Positions 51,388-60,010 of a DNA stretch of 64,000 nucleotides are shown here, piece by piece. The position numbers and the translations under genes were made by a program. The DNA is from Haloarcula pellucida. GTDB lineage: Archaea; Halobacteriota; Halobacteria; Halobacteriales; Haloarculaceae. The stretch's first letter is position 1, and each line of letters opens with the position of its first letter. The stretch spans positions 251,987 to 315,986 of the forward strand of contig NZ_BMOU01000007.1 in NCBI RefSeq assembly GCF_014647235.1. Reading direction: 5' to 3'. Under the pieces are notes generated by a model. The model did no database searches, was not told the DNA's origin, and was given only the letters and a program-made list of their open reading frames with translations.

Positions 51388-51987
51388 TCAGTGCTCGGCC
51401 AGCCACGTCTCGACGGCGTCGGCGCGGACGCCTCGACGGTGAATGGTCCCGGCCGACACGTCCACGACGGTCGACCCGGTACCGCCGGGCGTCTCGCCCG
51501 CGTCGAGGACGACGGCGGCCTCGTCCCGAATCGCGTCTAACTCCTCGACGATGCGGGCGCTGGGGTTGCCAGAGACGTTCGCGCTGGTCGCCGTCAGCGG
51601 CGCCACTCGCTCCAGCAACGCCAGCGCGACCGGGTGGTCCGGCACGCGCACCCCGACCCGCGACTCGCCAGCGGTCAGCACGTCCGGCACCGCCTCGCGG
51701 CGCGCGACCACGACGGTGACGGGGCCGGGGAGGAACTCACGCATGAACCGTTCCTCGCGCTCGGTCGGGCGGGTGTACTCGAGTGCGGTGTCCACGTCGG
51801 GCACCGCCATAGAGACGGGCTTGTCCCGCGCCCGCCCCTTCGCCTCGAACACTCGCTCGACGGCATCGGAGTCGCTCGCGTCGGCGGCTAGCCCGTACAC
51901 CGTCTCCGTCGGGTACACCACGAGGTCGCCGTCGCGGATAGCCGCCGCTGCGGCCTCGAAATCGTCCTCGTCTGGTTCCTCGGACAT
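51388..51987 (-). CDS. L-threonylcarbamoyladenylate synthase (Sua5/YrdC)
   Basis: 199 residues. YPTETVYGLAADAS, KGRARDKPVSM, SANVSGNPSA and GTGSTVVDVS are diagnostic of the YrdC domain. It makes the threonylcarbamoyl-AMP that KEOPS (Cgi121 at 27858) transfers to tRNA A37. The C-terminal Sua5 domain is missing, so it is the short YrdC type. It is followed on the same strand by the peroxiredoxin-like gene upstream, one base apart. Confidence 0.93.
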   Translation of the reverse strand: MSEEPDEDDFEAAAAAIRDGDLVVYPTETVYGLAADASDSDAVERVFEAKGRARDKPVSMAVPDVDTALEYTRPTEREERFMREFLPGPVTVVVARREAVPDVLTAGESRVGVRVPDHPVALALLERVAPLTATSANVSGNPSARIVEELDAIRDEAAVVLDAGETPGGTGSTVVDVSAGTIHRRGVRADAVETWLAEH

Positions 51988-51988
51988 G

Positions 51989-52501
51989 TTACAACTGGGC
52001 TTCGACTGCGTCGTAGTCGGGGAAGGAGGGCCACTCCTCGCCGACCCACGCGTACTCGATTGTCCGATCCGAGTCGAGGACGAACACGGCCGGGCGCGGT
52101 TCCGCGAGGCCCGTCATCCCGTCTAAGTCCATGGCGATACCGTACTGCTCGGCGACGCCGTTGGCCGGGTCCGAATAGAGCCGATGGTCGCCCTCGATGT
52201 CGCGCTCTTCGAGCAGGTCCTTGTGGGCGTAGGGCGTCGAGATGGAGAGGCCGACGACGGTGGCCTGCTCGTGCCACCCGCGGTCGCGAATCTCGTTCCA
52301 GACGTACGTCGCCGGGAACGCGCCGTCCATCGCGTGGAACACGAGGACGACGGGCCCCTCGCTTTCGGCGCACAGCTCCGAGAGGGCGACGTCTTCCCAG
52401 AACTCGTCGTTGACCAGCGGCCGGGTGAACTCCGGCGCTTTCTCGCCTTCCGCGGGGTGGTCGGCTTCGCCCAGGCCGACGACGTCGAAGTCGAGGTCCA
52501 T
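51989..52501 (-). CDS. Peroxiredoxin-fold protein lacking the peroxidatic Cys
   Basis: 170 residues with the AhpC/TSA-like layout (EKAPEFTRPLVNDEF, GPVVLVFHAMDGAFP, VVGLSISTPYAH). At the active site the usual T-x2-C is replaced by DGAFPATYVWNE, and the only Cys is C44 outside the motif. A classical peroxidase reaction is therefore unlikely. It directly follows a glutaredoxin/GST-like gene (start adjacent to the previous TAG), and the two look co-expressed. A chaperone or redox-sensing role is possible. Confidence 0.8.
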   Translation of the reverse strand: MDLDFDVVGLGEADHPAEGEKAPEFTRPLVNDEFWEDVALSELCAESEGPVVLVFHAMDGAFPATYVWNEIRDRGWHEQATVVGLSISTPYAHKDLLEERDIEGDHRLYSDPANGVAEQYGIAMDLDGMTGLAEPRPAVFVLDSDRTIEYAWVGEEWPSFPDYDAVEAQL

Positions 52502-52786
52502 CTAGACACCCCCCTCCCCGCGCTCGCTTTGTGGCCGCTCCCCGTACGTCCGCTCCAGATACTCGACGATGTTGGCGCTCTCGCTCATCGTGACGCCCGT
52601 GTTCTCGTCGACGATGGCGGGGACCGTCCGTTTCCCCGAGAGGCGCTTGACCACGTCCCGTTCGGAGTGCATCGGCTCGATGAACCGCGAGCGATACTCC
52701 AGCCCGTGTTCGTGGAGTTTCCGTACGACGCGTTCACAGAACGGGCACGCCTGCAACCGGTAGAGCGTGATGGTGGGGTCGCTCAT
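52502..52786 (-). CDS. Glutaredoxin/GST N-domain-like thioredoxin-fold protein
   Basis: 94 residues with CPFC (C14, C17), the TVPAIVD cis-Pro loop and ESANIVEYLERTYG, which is the gamma-glutamyl binding turn of GST-N/glutaredoxin. Haloarchaea use gamma-glutamylcysteine, which could be its thiol partner. It lies immediately upstream of the cysteine-poor peroxiredoxin-like gene in one unit with Sua5. Confidence 0.85.
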   Translation of the reverse strand: MSDPTITLYRLQACPFCERVVRKLHEHGLEYRSRFIEPMHSERDVVKRLSGKRTVPAIVDENTGVTMSESANIVEYLERTYGERPQSERGEGGV

Positions 52787-52843
52787 ATGGCGCTGCTATG
52801 CCGGAGAGTCGGGTAAGGGCTTCGGCGAGTGGGCCATGACAAG

Positions 52844-52850
52844 CCTTAAT
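52844..52850 (+). promoter_or_regulatory. TATA box CCTTAAT
   Basis: CCTTAAT lies about 31 bases before the ATG at 52878, at the expected TATA position. Confidence 0.5.
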
Positions 52851-52877
52851 CCCCGGGACTGACAATTTCGACCGTCG

Positions 52878-54275
52878 ATGGCCCTGGACCCACCTGTGAC
52901 GTTCGCGCTGTCCGATACGATGCTCCAGACCTACGAGGTCGCCGGCATCGGAATTCCGCAGAGTGCCGTATTGGTCGGTGGCGTCGTTTCGATCTTCTTC
53001 CTCATCTTGCTCTCGGCGTTCTTTTCGTCCTCGGAGATCGCCATGTTCTCGCTGCCCGCCCACCGGACGGAGGCGCTCGTCGAGGACGGCGTTCCCGGAT
53101 CGAAGACGCTCAAACACCTCAAGTCCGACCCGCACCGACTGTTGGTGACCATCCTCGTCGGCAACAACATGGTCAACATCGCGATGTCTTCCATCGCCAC
53201 GGGGCTGCTCGCGATGTATCTCACGCAGGGGCAGGCCGTCGCGGTCGCCACCTTCGGTATCACCGCCATCGTCCTCCTGTTCGGTGAGAGCGCCCCGAAG
53301 AGCTACGCCGTCGAGAACACGGAATCGTGGGCGCTGACCATCGCTCGCCCGCTGAAAGTTGCCGAGAAGGCGCTGCTCCCGCTCATCCTGCTGTTCGACT
53401 ACCTGACTCGCGTCGTCAACAAGATCACCGGCGGCCGCTCGGCCATCGAGACCTCCTACGTCACCCGCGAGGAGATTCAGGACATCATCGAGACGGGCGA
53501 ACGCGAAGGCGTCCTCGACGAGGAGGAACGAGAGATGCTCCAGCGCACCCTCCGGTTCAACGACACTATCGCCAAGGAGGTCATGACGCCACGACTCGAC
53601 ATGACCGCCGTCGCGAAAGACGACTCGGTGCGCGAGGCGCTAGAGACCTGTATCCAGAGCGGCCACGCACGCCTGCCGGTCTACGAGGGGAGTCTGGACA
53701 ACGTCATCGGCGTCGTCCACATCCGCGACCTCGTTCGTGACCTCAACTACAGCGAGGCCATCCCCGAGGACATCGTCCTGGAGGACCTCATCGAACCAAC
53801 GCTGCACGTCCCCGAGTCGAAGAACGTCGACGACCTCCTGACCGAGATGCGGGCCGAACGGATGCACATGGTCATCGTCATCGACGAGTTCGGGACCACC
53901 GAAGGCCTGGTCACGATGGAGGACCTCACCGAGGAGATCGTCGGCGAGATCCTCGAAGGCGAGGAAGAAGAGCCCATCGAGTACGTCGACGACGACACGG
54001 TGACGGTCAAAGGCGAGGTCAACATCGAGGAGGTCAACGAGGCGCTGGAACTGGACCTCCCGGAGGGCGAGGAGTTCGAGACCATCGCCGGCTTCATCTT
54101 CAACCGTGCCGGCCGCCTCGTCGAGGAGGGCGAGACCATCACCTACGACGGCGTCGAGATTCGCGTCGAACAGGTCGAGAACACGCGCATCATGAAGGCC
54201 CGCGTCGTCCGCCTCGACGAGGAGGAAGCCGACACAGACGTCGACGGCAACACCGAGGAAGCCCAGCCGGAGTAA
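52878..54275 (+). CDS. CNNM/CorC-like membrane protein (DUF21, CBS, CorC_HlyC)
   Basis: 465 residues. A DUF21 transmembrane domain (about 30-220, with [18 protein letters not shown]) is followed by a CBS pair (about 235-360) and a C-terminal CorC/HlyC FAD-like domain (about 370-450). The family exports magnesium or other divalent cations; the old name is hemolysin-like. A promoter-like CCTTAAT precedes it. It ends one base from the convergent phosphate transporter gene. Confidence 0.92.
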   Translation: MALDPPVTFALSDTMLQTYEVAGIGIPQSAVLVGGVVSIFFLILLSAFFSSSEIAMFSLPAHRTEALVEDGVPGSKTLKHLKSDPHRLLVTILVGNNMVNIAMSSIATGLLAMYLTQGQAVAVATFGITAIVLLFGESAPKSYAVENTESWALTIARPLKVAEKALLPLILLFDYLTRVVNKITGGRSAIETSYVTREEIQDIIETGEREGVLDEEEREMLQRTLRFNDTIAKEVMTPRLDMTAVAKDDSVREALETCIQSGHARLPVYEGSLDNVIGVVHIRDLVRDLNYSEAIPEDIVLEDLIEPTLHVPESKNVDDLLTEMRAERMHMVIVIDEFGTTEGLVTMEDLTEEIVGEILEGEEEEPIEYVDDDTVTVKGEVNIEEVNEALELDLPEGEEFETIAGFIFNRAGRLVEEGETITYDGVEIRVEQVENTRIMKARVVRLDEEEADTDVDGNTEEAQPE

Positions 54276-54276
54276 C

Positions 54277-55476
54277 TCAGAACAGCGCGGTGACGCCGAC
54301 GAACACGCCGTAGCTCACACCGAACGCCAGCACGAGCGACCCGACCCACGCCAACACCGTCTTGGCCATCTTCTCGCGACTCACCTCGCCGCCGCCGGCG
54401 GCCGCACCCGACCCGACGATAGCCGAGACGATAATCTCGTTGAACGAGACGGGGATGCCGAAGAAGACGGCGGCCTGCGCGATGACGAAACTCGGGATGA
54501 GCGCCGCGATGGAGCGACGCGGCCCGAGCGAGGAGTAGTCCTGTGAGAGCGCCTTTATCATCCGCGGTGCGCCGGTCCAGGAGCCGATTAGCAGGCCGAC
54601 GCCGCCGAACAGGAGCACCCCCGTAATCGGGATGGCCGCCGTCGGCCCCTCACCCAGCAGCGGGAGCAAGGGGCCGAGCGCCAGACCGACCTGACTCCCG
54701 CCTGCCGAGAACGCCACGAGGCCGCCCAGCACCAGCAGGAAGTGCCGTTGCCCGGCTGCGGCGTCGGCACGCACGTCTCGGTAGAGCAGGCCGCCGCCGA
54801 GGGCAGCCGCGACCAGCGTCAGGCCCACGACGGTCGGGAGCGGCGGCGTCCCCAGCGTCTCGGCGGCGGCGCCAGCGACCGACGCCTGCTGGGCGCCGGG
54901 CGCCAGCAACACGAACCGGACGTTTGCCAGTAACGCGGCCACGAGACCGCCCAGCACGGGCACGAGCAGTCGCTCGGGCGCGGCCTCGTGGCGAAGCAGC
55001 CACGCCGTGGCGAAGGCGATGCCGCCGCCGACGAACGGAGTGGCGACCCACAGCGCGACGATTTCGACGTACTTCGCCGTGGCCGGCTGGCCGCCCATCG
55101 CCAGCCCCACGCCGACGACGGCGCCCGTGACGGTAAACGCCGTCGCGATGGGGTAGCCGGTGAAGATACCGATTGCCACGAGGACGGCGGCGGTGAGCAA
55201 CGCGACGATGGCGGCGATAGCGGAGAGACCGCCGCCGTCCGGGAAGAGGACGAGGCCGCCCCCGACCGTCTCGGTGACGTTTGCACCCTGTAACACCGCG
55301 CCGGCCAGTCCGAGAATCCCGACGAAGAAGCCGGCCCGCATCACCGAAATCGCGTTCGCCCCGACGGCGGGCGCGAACGGCGTCGATCCAGAGGACCCGG
55401 CACCGATAGCCCACGCCATGAACAGACTCGCCATCGACGCGACCACGAGGGTCACCAGCACATTCGTCGCTACCAT
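54277..55476 (-). CDS. PiT-family inorganic phosphate transporter
   Basis: 399 residues with about ten hydrophobic segments in two halves. The first signature reads GAGSSGSTPFAPAVGANAIS, in place of the usual GANDVANA-type loop, and the C-terminal half has IPVSFNEIIVSAIVGSG. It probably moves phosphate with a cation; other oxyanions cannot be excluded because the loops differ. It is divergent from the surface glycoprotein gene. Confidence 0.82.
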   Translation of the reverse strand: MVATNVLVTLVVASMASLFMAWAIGAGSSGSTPFAPAVGANAISVMRAGFFVGILGLAGAVLQGANVTETVGGGLVLFPDGGGLSAIAAIVALLTAAVLVAIGIFTGYPIATAFTVTGAVVGVGLAMGGQPATAKYVEIVALWVATPFVGGGIAFATAWLLRHEAAPERLLVPVLGGLVAALLANVRFVLLAPGAQQASVAGAAAETLGTPPLPTVVGLTLVAAALGGGLLYRDVRADAAAGQRHFLLVLGGLVAFSAGGSQVGLALGPLLPLLGEGPTAAIPITGVLLFGGVGLLIGSWTGAPRMIKALSQDYSSLGPRRSIAALIPSFVIAQAAVFFGIPVSFNEIIVSAIVGSGAAAGGGEVSREKMAKTVLAWVGSLVLAFGVSYGVFVGVTALF

Positions 55477-55779
55477 CTACACCCGCGTTTGCCTTTGCCC
55501 CCAATGAGGCTACCGCTCGCGCCGTCGCGTATCTCCACCCGAAGTGAAGGGGTATGACAACGAACAACATGGGGGCCGGGTGCATCGCTTTCCGTGCGTA
55601 CGCACCCTCTCGTCTCGACGATGCGACCGTTCGAACGACTCCCGTCGCGGGACGGTAGCAGTGGTCTGCGACGACGCTGCCGGCCCCAGAGGATAGTTCC
55701 CGAGCAGGCCGGTGTCGCCATACTATGGGGTGCCGTGTCGGTGAGAACGGTTAATTGACACCCGGTCGAACACCCGTCG
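55477..55779. other. 303-base divergent intergenic region
   Basis: The gap between the phosphate transporter and the surface protein gene. It holds a perfect 12-base palindrome GTGCGTACGCAC at 55594-55605, within an outer GGGTGC/GCACCC pair (55578-55583 and 55602-55607). A 33-codon frame from 55554 has no promoter or homology and is not called. No other feature is seen. Confidence 0.5.
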
Positions 55780-57684
55780 ATGCCCTCCACGCGATCCTCT
55801 CTCACAGCCGAGCGACTGCTCGTACTCGGCGTGTCGGTCCTGCTCGTGACGACGCTCTTCGCGGGGCCAGCATACGCACAGAGCGACGAGCGGTCGGCAC
55901 CGTCGGTCGACACGTCACGCTACGGCACGCGGTGTGTACAGCCATCTGTGATGGAGACGCCGACCGCTCGCCGTGGCGCCACACCGCCCGCGTCGGTCCC
56001 GGTCGTAAACGAGACCGACGACCGTCGCGTCCCCCTCGGTGACGTCGCCGCGGTCCCGCTGTCGGTGCCGGCCGGCGCGAACGTCTCGGTTTCGGTCGGG
56101 GCGGATCGGACCGACTCGACAGCACTGGCGATTCGGGACGACGGCGACGGACAGGTCGTCCTCGTCGTGAACACGTACCTCGCCGCGCACGCAGGCACGG
56201 ACGCCGGCACCTATCGTGTCCGTGGTAATGATACGGTGACGGTCACAAACTGGTCACGTGCGCCGCTCCAGCCCGGTGACTACGCCGTCCGTGCGACGCA
56301 GACGGGGACCGCGGTCGCCGAGCGCTCGCTCCGGGTGACGACGCCGGAGATCGGCGGTATCACCGTCCAACGCGCGGCGCCGCAGGTGTTCGAGTCGGCC
56401 ACGGTCGCCGACGTTCGTGCGGCCAACCGGTCTGGCCTCCTCCGGTCGGGGACCGAGTCGCATTCGATTCCGACGGTCACCGAGGGCGAGACGGCCGTGC
56501 TCCGCATCGACGCGCCGAGCATTGTCGGCGCGGTAGCCGCCGCCAACGGTACGACGACCGACCGAGTACTCTCGCTCCGCGCGGACGACATCGAGCTAGA
56601 GATATTCGGTCCCTGTGGCGGCATCTTGCTCCGCGAGAGTGCGACCGAACGGGGGTCTGTTCGGGCCCTCGTCGACGCCGGCAACGGGACCCTCTATCTC
56701 CTCCTCGACACCGCTCGCCTCGAAGGAGTGCTCGCCGCCGAGCAGACTCTCGACCTCGAAATCGAGGAGACGTCGGTGATAGCGAACCGGGACGTCGAGG
56801 CCGAACAGTCGTTCGAGGTGGCGGACGCGTCGCTCAGTGTCGACGGCGTCCGTGCCGAGACAGTCGACGTGCAGGCCGGTAACTGGACCACGATCTCCGG
56901 ACGGACGGCAATCATGCCGGGGTCGCGGTTCGGGATCTCGCTCGTCTCACGACAGGACCCGACCGTCTCGCGGCGGGCGACTGCGACTGTCCACGCGAAC
57001 GGCACGTTCCAGACGACGCTCGACACGCGGTCCCTCTCGTCGCCCGGCCTGTACGACCTGACCGTGTTCCACCGCCAGTACCGGAGCGGGGCGGGGGACC
57101 CGCCGTCGATATGGTGGGACGCCCACCCCGGCTACCGAGGCGAGACCACGACCACCGTCTACCTCGACGACGTATCACTCCCGAAAGGCGGGTTCCTCGT
57201 CGCCTACGAGTACGACGAGACGCGGGACGCGTTCCACCCCGTCGGGACGGCTACCGAGATGGACGACTTCGAGTTGCCGCGTACTGTCGACGATCACGTC
57301 CTCGTCGTCGCCCATCGCGACGGCGACGACGACGGACGATTCGACGGGCCGGTAACCGACCCGGCGTACCGCCTGAGCGGACACCCGGTACAAGCGTGGA
57401 CGGCGACGGTCGAGAGCGTCTCGACGCCGGTCCCGAACGTGTCGTTCGCGGGGCCAGAGAGCGCGGTCGACGGGCGGTCGACGTCGACGGCCACGGTGAC
57501 CGAGTCACCGACAGCGGTGACACGGACGCCAAACACGCCGACTGCGGCGGTACGGACCACCGACTCCTCGACGGGGGCTGTGACAACCGGGGACCGGCAA
57601 ACCGGTGCGACCGGTGTCGGTTTCGGTCCAGTGGTCACGCTCCTCGCACTGGTGGTCGCGGCGCTTCTCGCACGCCGACGTTAG
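55780..57684 (+). CDS. Secreted surface glycoprotein with C-terminal membrane anchor
   Basis: 634 residues. The N-terminal signal (LLVLGVSVLLVTTLFAGPAYA) is cleaved after AYA. The extracellular part is beta-rich and acidic, with many N-x-S/T sequons. A domain near 450-540 (VYLDDVSLPKGGFLVAYEYD) resembles haloarchaeal DUF7282-type surface domains. A Thr/Ser-rich stalk follows, then GFGPVVTLLALVVAALLARRR, a PGF-CTERM-like tripartite tail typical of archaeosortase substrates, although the motif reads GFGP here. Its 3' end overlaps the convergent pilin gene by 4 bases. Confidence 0.85.
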   Translation: MPSTRSSLTAERLLVLGVSVLLVTTLFAGPAYAQSDERSAPSVDTSRYGTRCVQPSVMETPTARRGATPPASVPVVNETDDRRVPLGDVAAVPLSVPAGANVSVSVGADRTDSTALAIRDDGDGQVVLVVNTYLAAHAGTDAGTYRVRGNDTVTVTNWSRAPLQPGDYAVRATQTGTAVAERSLRVTTPEIGGITVQRAAPQVFESATVADVRAANRSGLLRSGTESHSIPTVTEGETAVLRIDAPSIVGAVAAANGTTTDRVLSLRADDIELEIFGPCGGILLRESATERGSVRALVDAGNGTLYLLLDTARLEGVLAAEQTLDLEIEETSVIANRDVEAEQSFEVADASLSVDGVRAETVDVQAGNWTTISGRTAIMPGSRFGISLVSRQDPTVSRRATATVHANGTFQTTLDTRSLSSPGLYDLTVFHRQYRSGAGDPPSIWWDAHPGYRGETTTTVYLDDVSLPKGGFLVAYEYDETRDAFHPVGTATEMDDFELPRTVDDHVLVVAHRDGDDDGRFDGPVTDPAYRLSGHPVQAWTATVESVSTPVPNVSFAGPESAVDGRSTSTATVTESPTAVTRTPNTPTAAVRTTDSSTGAVTTGDRQTGATGVGFGPVVTLLALVVAALLARRR

Positions 57685-58229
57685 TCGTTCGGACAGTGGT
57701 CCGGAACGTGGTTGTCGTTACTGTCGAGCGGTGAGGAGGTGGGGATCCGCGGTGGCGTCGACGCCGTCCACTTGTTCACGACCAGCGAGTCGCCGTCCTC
57801 GTTCTGCAGAATGATCCAGTACGTCCGACCCTCACAGATGGGTTCGAGGACGGCGTCGCTCGCGAACCCGTCGATGTGGACGTACTCCCCGGCGTGGACC
57901 TTCGGCCCGCCGGTCCACACGTCGTCCCAGTAGATGCTGTTGCCCGCGTCGTCCTTGATCAGCACGTTGTCGGCGTCGACGGTCCGGCCGACCTCGTGCG
58001 TGATGACGACGTACGGTCGGTTGTCCGTGTTCCCCTCGCCCGAGGGCGCGTACTCGCGGTCGAACCCGCCGCTGGGGGCGGGTTCTTGGAGTTCGCCCTC
58101 GAACCCGACCGCGAGCGACGCGACCACCGCCGCGAGGACGACGACGATGGCCGCCATGAGGATGACGCCGACGACGGGGGACACCGCACGACTGCTGTTT
58201 GGTCCGCTGTGAGGGCTAGCGTACGACAT
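57681..58229 (-). CDS. Type IV pilin-like protein
   Basis: 182 residues. The N-terminus RAVSPVVGVILMAAIVVVLA is the archaeal pilin signal (SPVVGVILM) with a short basic leader and a long hydrophobic helix that would be processed by the prepilin peptidase. The soluble domain is acidic and beta-rich (RPYVVITHEVGRTVDADNV). It is probably a pilus subunit or minor pilin; no pilus-assembly genes lie nearby. It converges on the surface glycoprotein gene. Confidence 0.88.
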   Translation of the reverse strand: MSYASPHSGPNSSRAVSPVVGVILMAAIVVVLAAVVASLAVGFEGELQEPAPSGGFDREYAPSGEGNTDNRPYVVITHEVGRTVDADNVLIKDDAGNSIYWDDVWTGGPKVHAGEYVHIDGFASDAVLEPICEGRTYWIILQNEDGDSLVVNKWTASTPPRIPTSSPLDSNDNHVPDHCPND

Positions 58230-58348
58230 GGGAACCTTCTGTTTCGCTATGCGCCGTATAAAAATAAATGGAGTGGTGCTGTTTCAGACGCTGAAACAAC
58301 CGCTGGCCGTGTCACACCCGCCGCCGAGTCGGCGACACGAACGCCGCC

Positions 58349-59053
58349 TCAGTTCGTCTTCGCATCGGTCTCTTCACCCGGTTCCGTCGCCTCGACGCCC
58401 TCGGCGGCCTCGACGGCCTCGGTCACCTTCTCGGTGTCGACGTGCCAGCGGTCGACCGATTGGTCGTAGTCGGCCAGTCGGTTCGAGACGCGCATCTTCA
58501 GGTCGTCGTCGTTGACGTTGACTTCGAAGACGTACTCGGGGCGGTCCTCGTCGCCGATGCGCCGGAGGTTCGCGCTGACGAGTTCGTTGTCGAAGTAGTA
58601 CGGCGCTATCTGTGTCATCACGTTGCGGTAGACGGCGTCCTCGACCTTCCGGAGCGCTTTCCGGCCGGCGGAGTCGGCCGCACGCGCGACGTAGTCGACG
58701 GACTCGCCCCACTTGTCGATGGCCTCGTCGGGTTCGTCTAAGTTCTCGTAGGACTCGCTCAACTTCTCGCCGGCCGTCTGGAGGTCCTCGTCGGGGTTCT
58801 TGCCCGCCTGCTCTCCCTTCCCTTCGTCGACGCTCGCCTGCTCTGCGGTCTTCTCGTTGACGTCCTCGTCGAGTCGCTCGTGGCTCTTCGGGCGCCACTC
58901 GTCGAACTCCGAGAGGGCGCCGTCGTCTACCTCTGCGGTCTCGTCGTCGACGAGGTCTTTCAGTGCTTGCGTGATTCGCTCGCCGTGTTCGACCACGTCG
59001 ACCCAACCACCCTGTGTCTTGAATCCGGAGACGCTCTCTTCGATATCTGCCAT
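58349..59053 (-). CDS. Unknown acidic haloarchaeal protein (DUF5828-like)
   Basis: 234 residues. ESVSGFKTQGGWVDVVEHGE opens a helical N-terminal region. A charged middle (about 60-110) is low in complexity. A folded C-terminal part has DAVYRNVMTQIAPYYFDNEL and YVFEVNVNDDDLKMRVSNRL. It has no Cys, signal or membrane helix. I believe it belongs to the haloarchaeal DUF5828 family, but this is memory, not a search. No function is known. Confidence 0.75.
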   Translation of the reverse strand: MADIEESVSGFKTQGGWVDVVEHGERITQALKDLVDDETAEVDDGALSEFDEWRPKSHERLDEDVNEKTAEQASVDEGKGEQAGKNPDEDLQTAGEKLSESYENLDEPDEAIDKWGESVDYVARAADSAGRKALRKVEDAVYRNVMTQIAPYYFDNELVSANLRRIGDEDRPEYVFEVNVNDDDLKMRVSNRLADYDQSVDRWHVDTEKVTEAVEAAEGVEATEPGEETDAKTN

Positions 59054-59182
59054 TGTAGAACGAGTTCGTGGTGCGGACGGTCTGGTACCGTGCTTGAAAC
59101 GTCTTGTCGCTCCGGCCGGTTAAGCGTTTCCGCCCCGGTGGCCGGCGGCCACTTATCAGGATTGACCGTGTACCATGTCGTG

Positions 59183-59875
59183 ATGCCATCCGCACTATTC
59201 GTAGTCAGCGAGCACGGCTACTGGGGCGAGGAGTGTATCGAACCGCTGACGACGCTGACAGATGCCGGCGTCGACGTCACCGTTGCCACGCCGTCGGGCG
59301 AGAAACCGGTCGTCGACGAGCGCTCGGTCGATCCCGAGGAGGTCGGCGAGGAGACCGCAGCGCACGTCGTGGAGGTCCACGAAACCGACGAGCGACTCAA
59401 CGACCCGACGCCCATCGCTCGGACCGACGCCGCCGATTACGACGCCGTCGTCTTCCCCGGCGGCCACGGGACCGCGTGGGACGTCAATCAGGACAGCGAC
59501 GCGCGCCGACTCCTGCGCGACGCCGTCGAGAGCGACAGTGAGAAAGCGCTGGTCGTCTGCCACGCCGTCGGTATCCTCGCGTTCACCCGCGACAGCGACG
59601 GTGGATTCCTCGCGGCGGGCCGGTCGGTCACCGGGTTCCCGAACGCGTGGGAGGAGGGCATCGTCGACGAGGACGACCTGATGCCCGACGGTCGCAAACT
59701 CCCCTACTGGGTCGAGGACGAGGTCAAAGCCGTCGGCGCCGAGTGGGACGCCGAACTCGACGCCGACACGAGCGTCACCGTCGACGGCGACCTGATCACC
59801 GCCCGTGGCCCGCCCTCCTCGGCGGCGGCCGCTCGGACGCTACTCGAGGAACTGGGCGTCGAAAGCCCCGCCTAA
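59183..59875 (+). CDS. DJ-1/PfpI-family type 1 glutamine-amidotransferase-like protein
   Basis: 230 residues from ATG 59183 (MPSALFVVSEHGYWGEE). VVFPGGHGTAWD and the nucleophile elbow VVCHAVG (Cys126) are typical of the DJ-1/Hsp31 branch. ERLNDPTPI and KLPYWVEDEVK also resemble Hsp31-type glyoxalase III / protein-repair proteins. It may protect against methylglyoxal or act as a redox chaperone. It stands alone. Confidence 0.88.
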   Translation: MPSALFVVSEHGYWGEECIEPLTTLTDAGVDVTVATPSGEKPVVDERSVDPEEVGEETAAHVVEVHETDERLNDPTPIARTDAADYDAVVFPGGHGTAWDVNQDSDARRLLRDAVESDSEKALVVCHAVGILAFTRDSDGGFLAAGRSVTGFPNAWEEGIVDEDDLMPDGRKLPYWVEDEVKAVGAEWDAELDADTSVTVDGDLITARGPPSSAAAARTLLEELGVESPA

Positions 59876-60010
59876 CCCGAGTACGCTACCCATTCCCTCG
59901 CTCGGTTTTCGGCCGTCCCGTCGCGCCCGCGGAGACCTGCTTTTTCCTCCGGAAGGGGCGCTGTAACCTGTGTATATCTTAGTGCGTAGCAGGGGAGTTT
60001 CAATGGACGT

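Noticed and set aside
55554-55655. 33-codon frame in the divergent gap
   Set aside because: No TATA box at the right distance, no family resemblance, and it runs through the palindrome.
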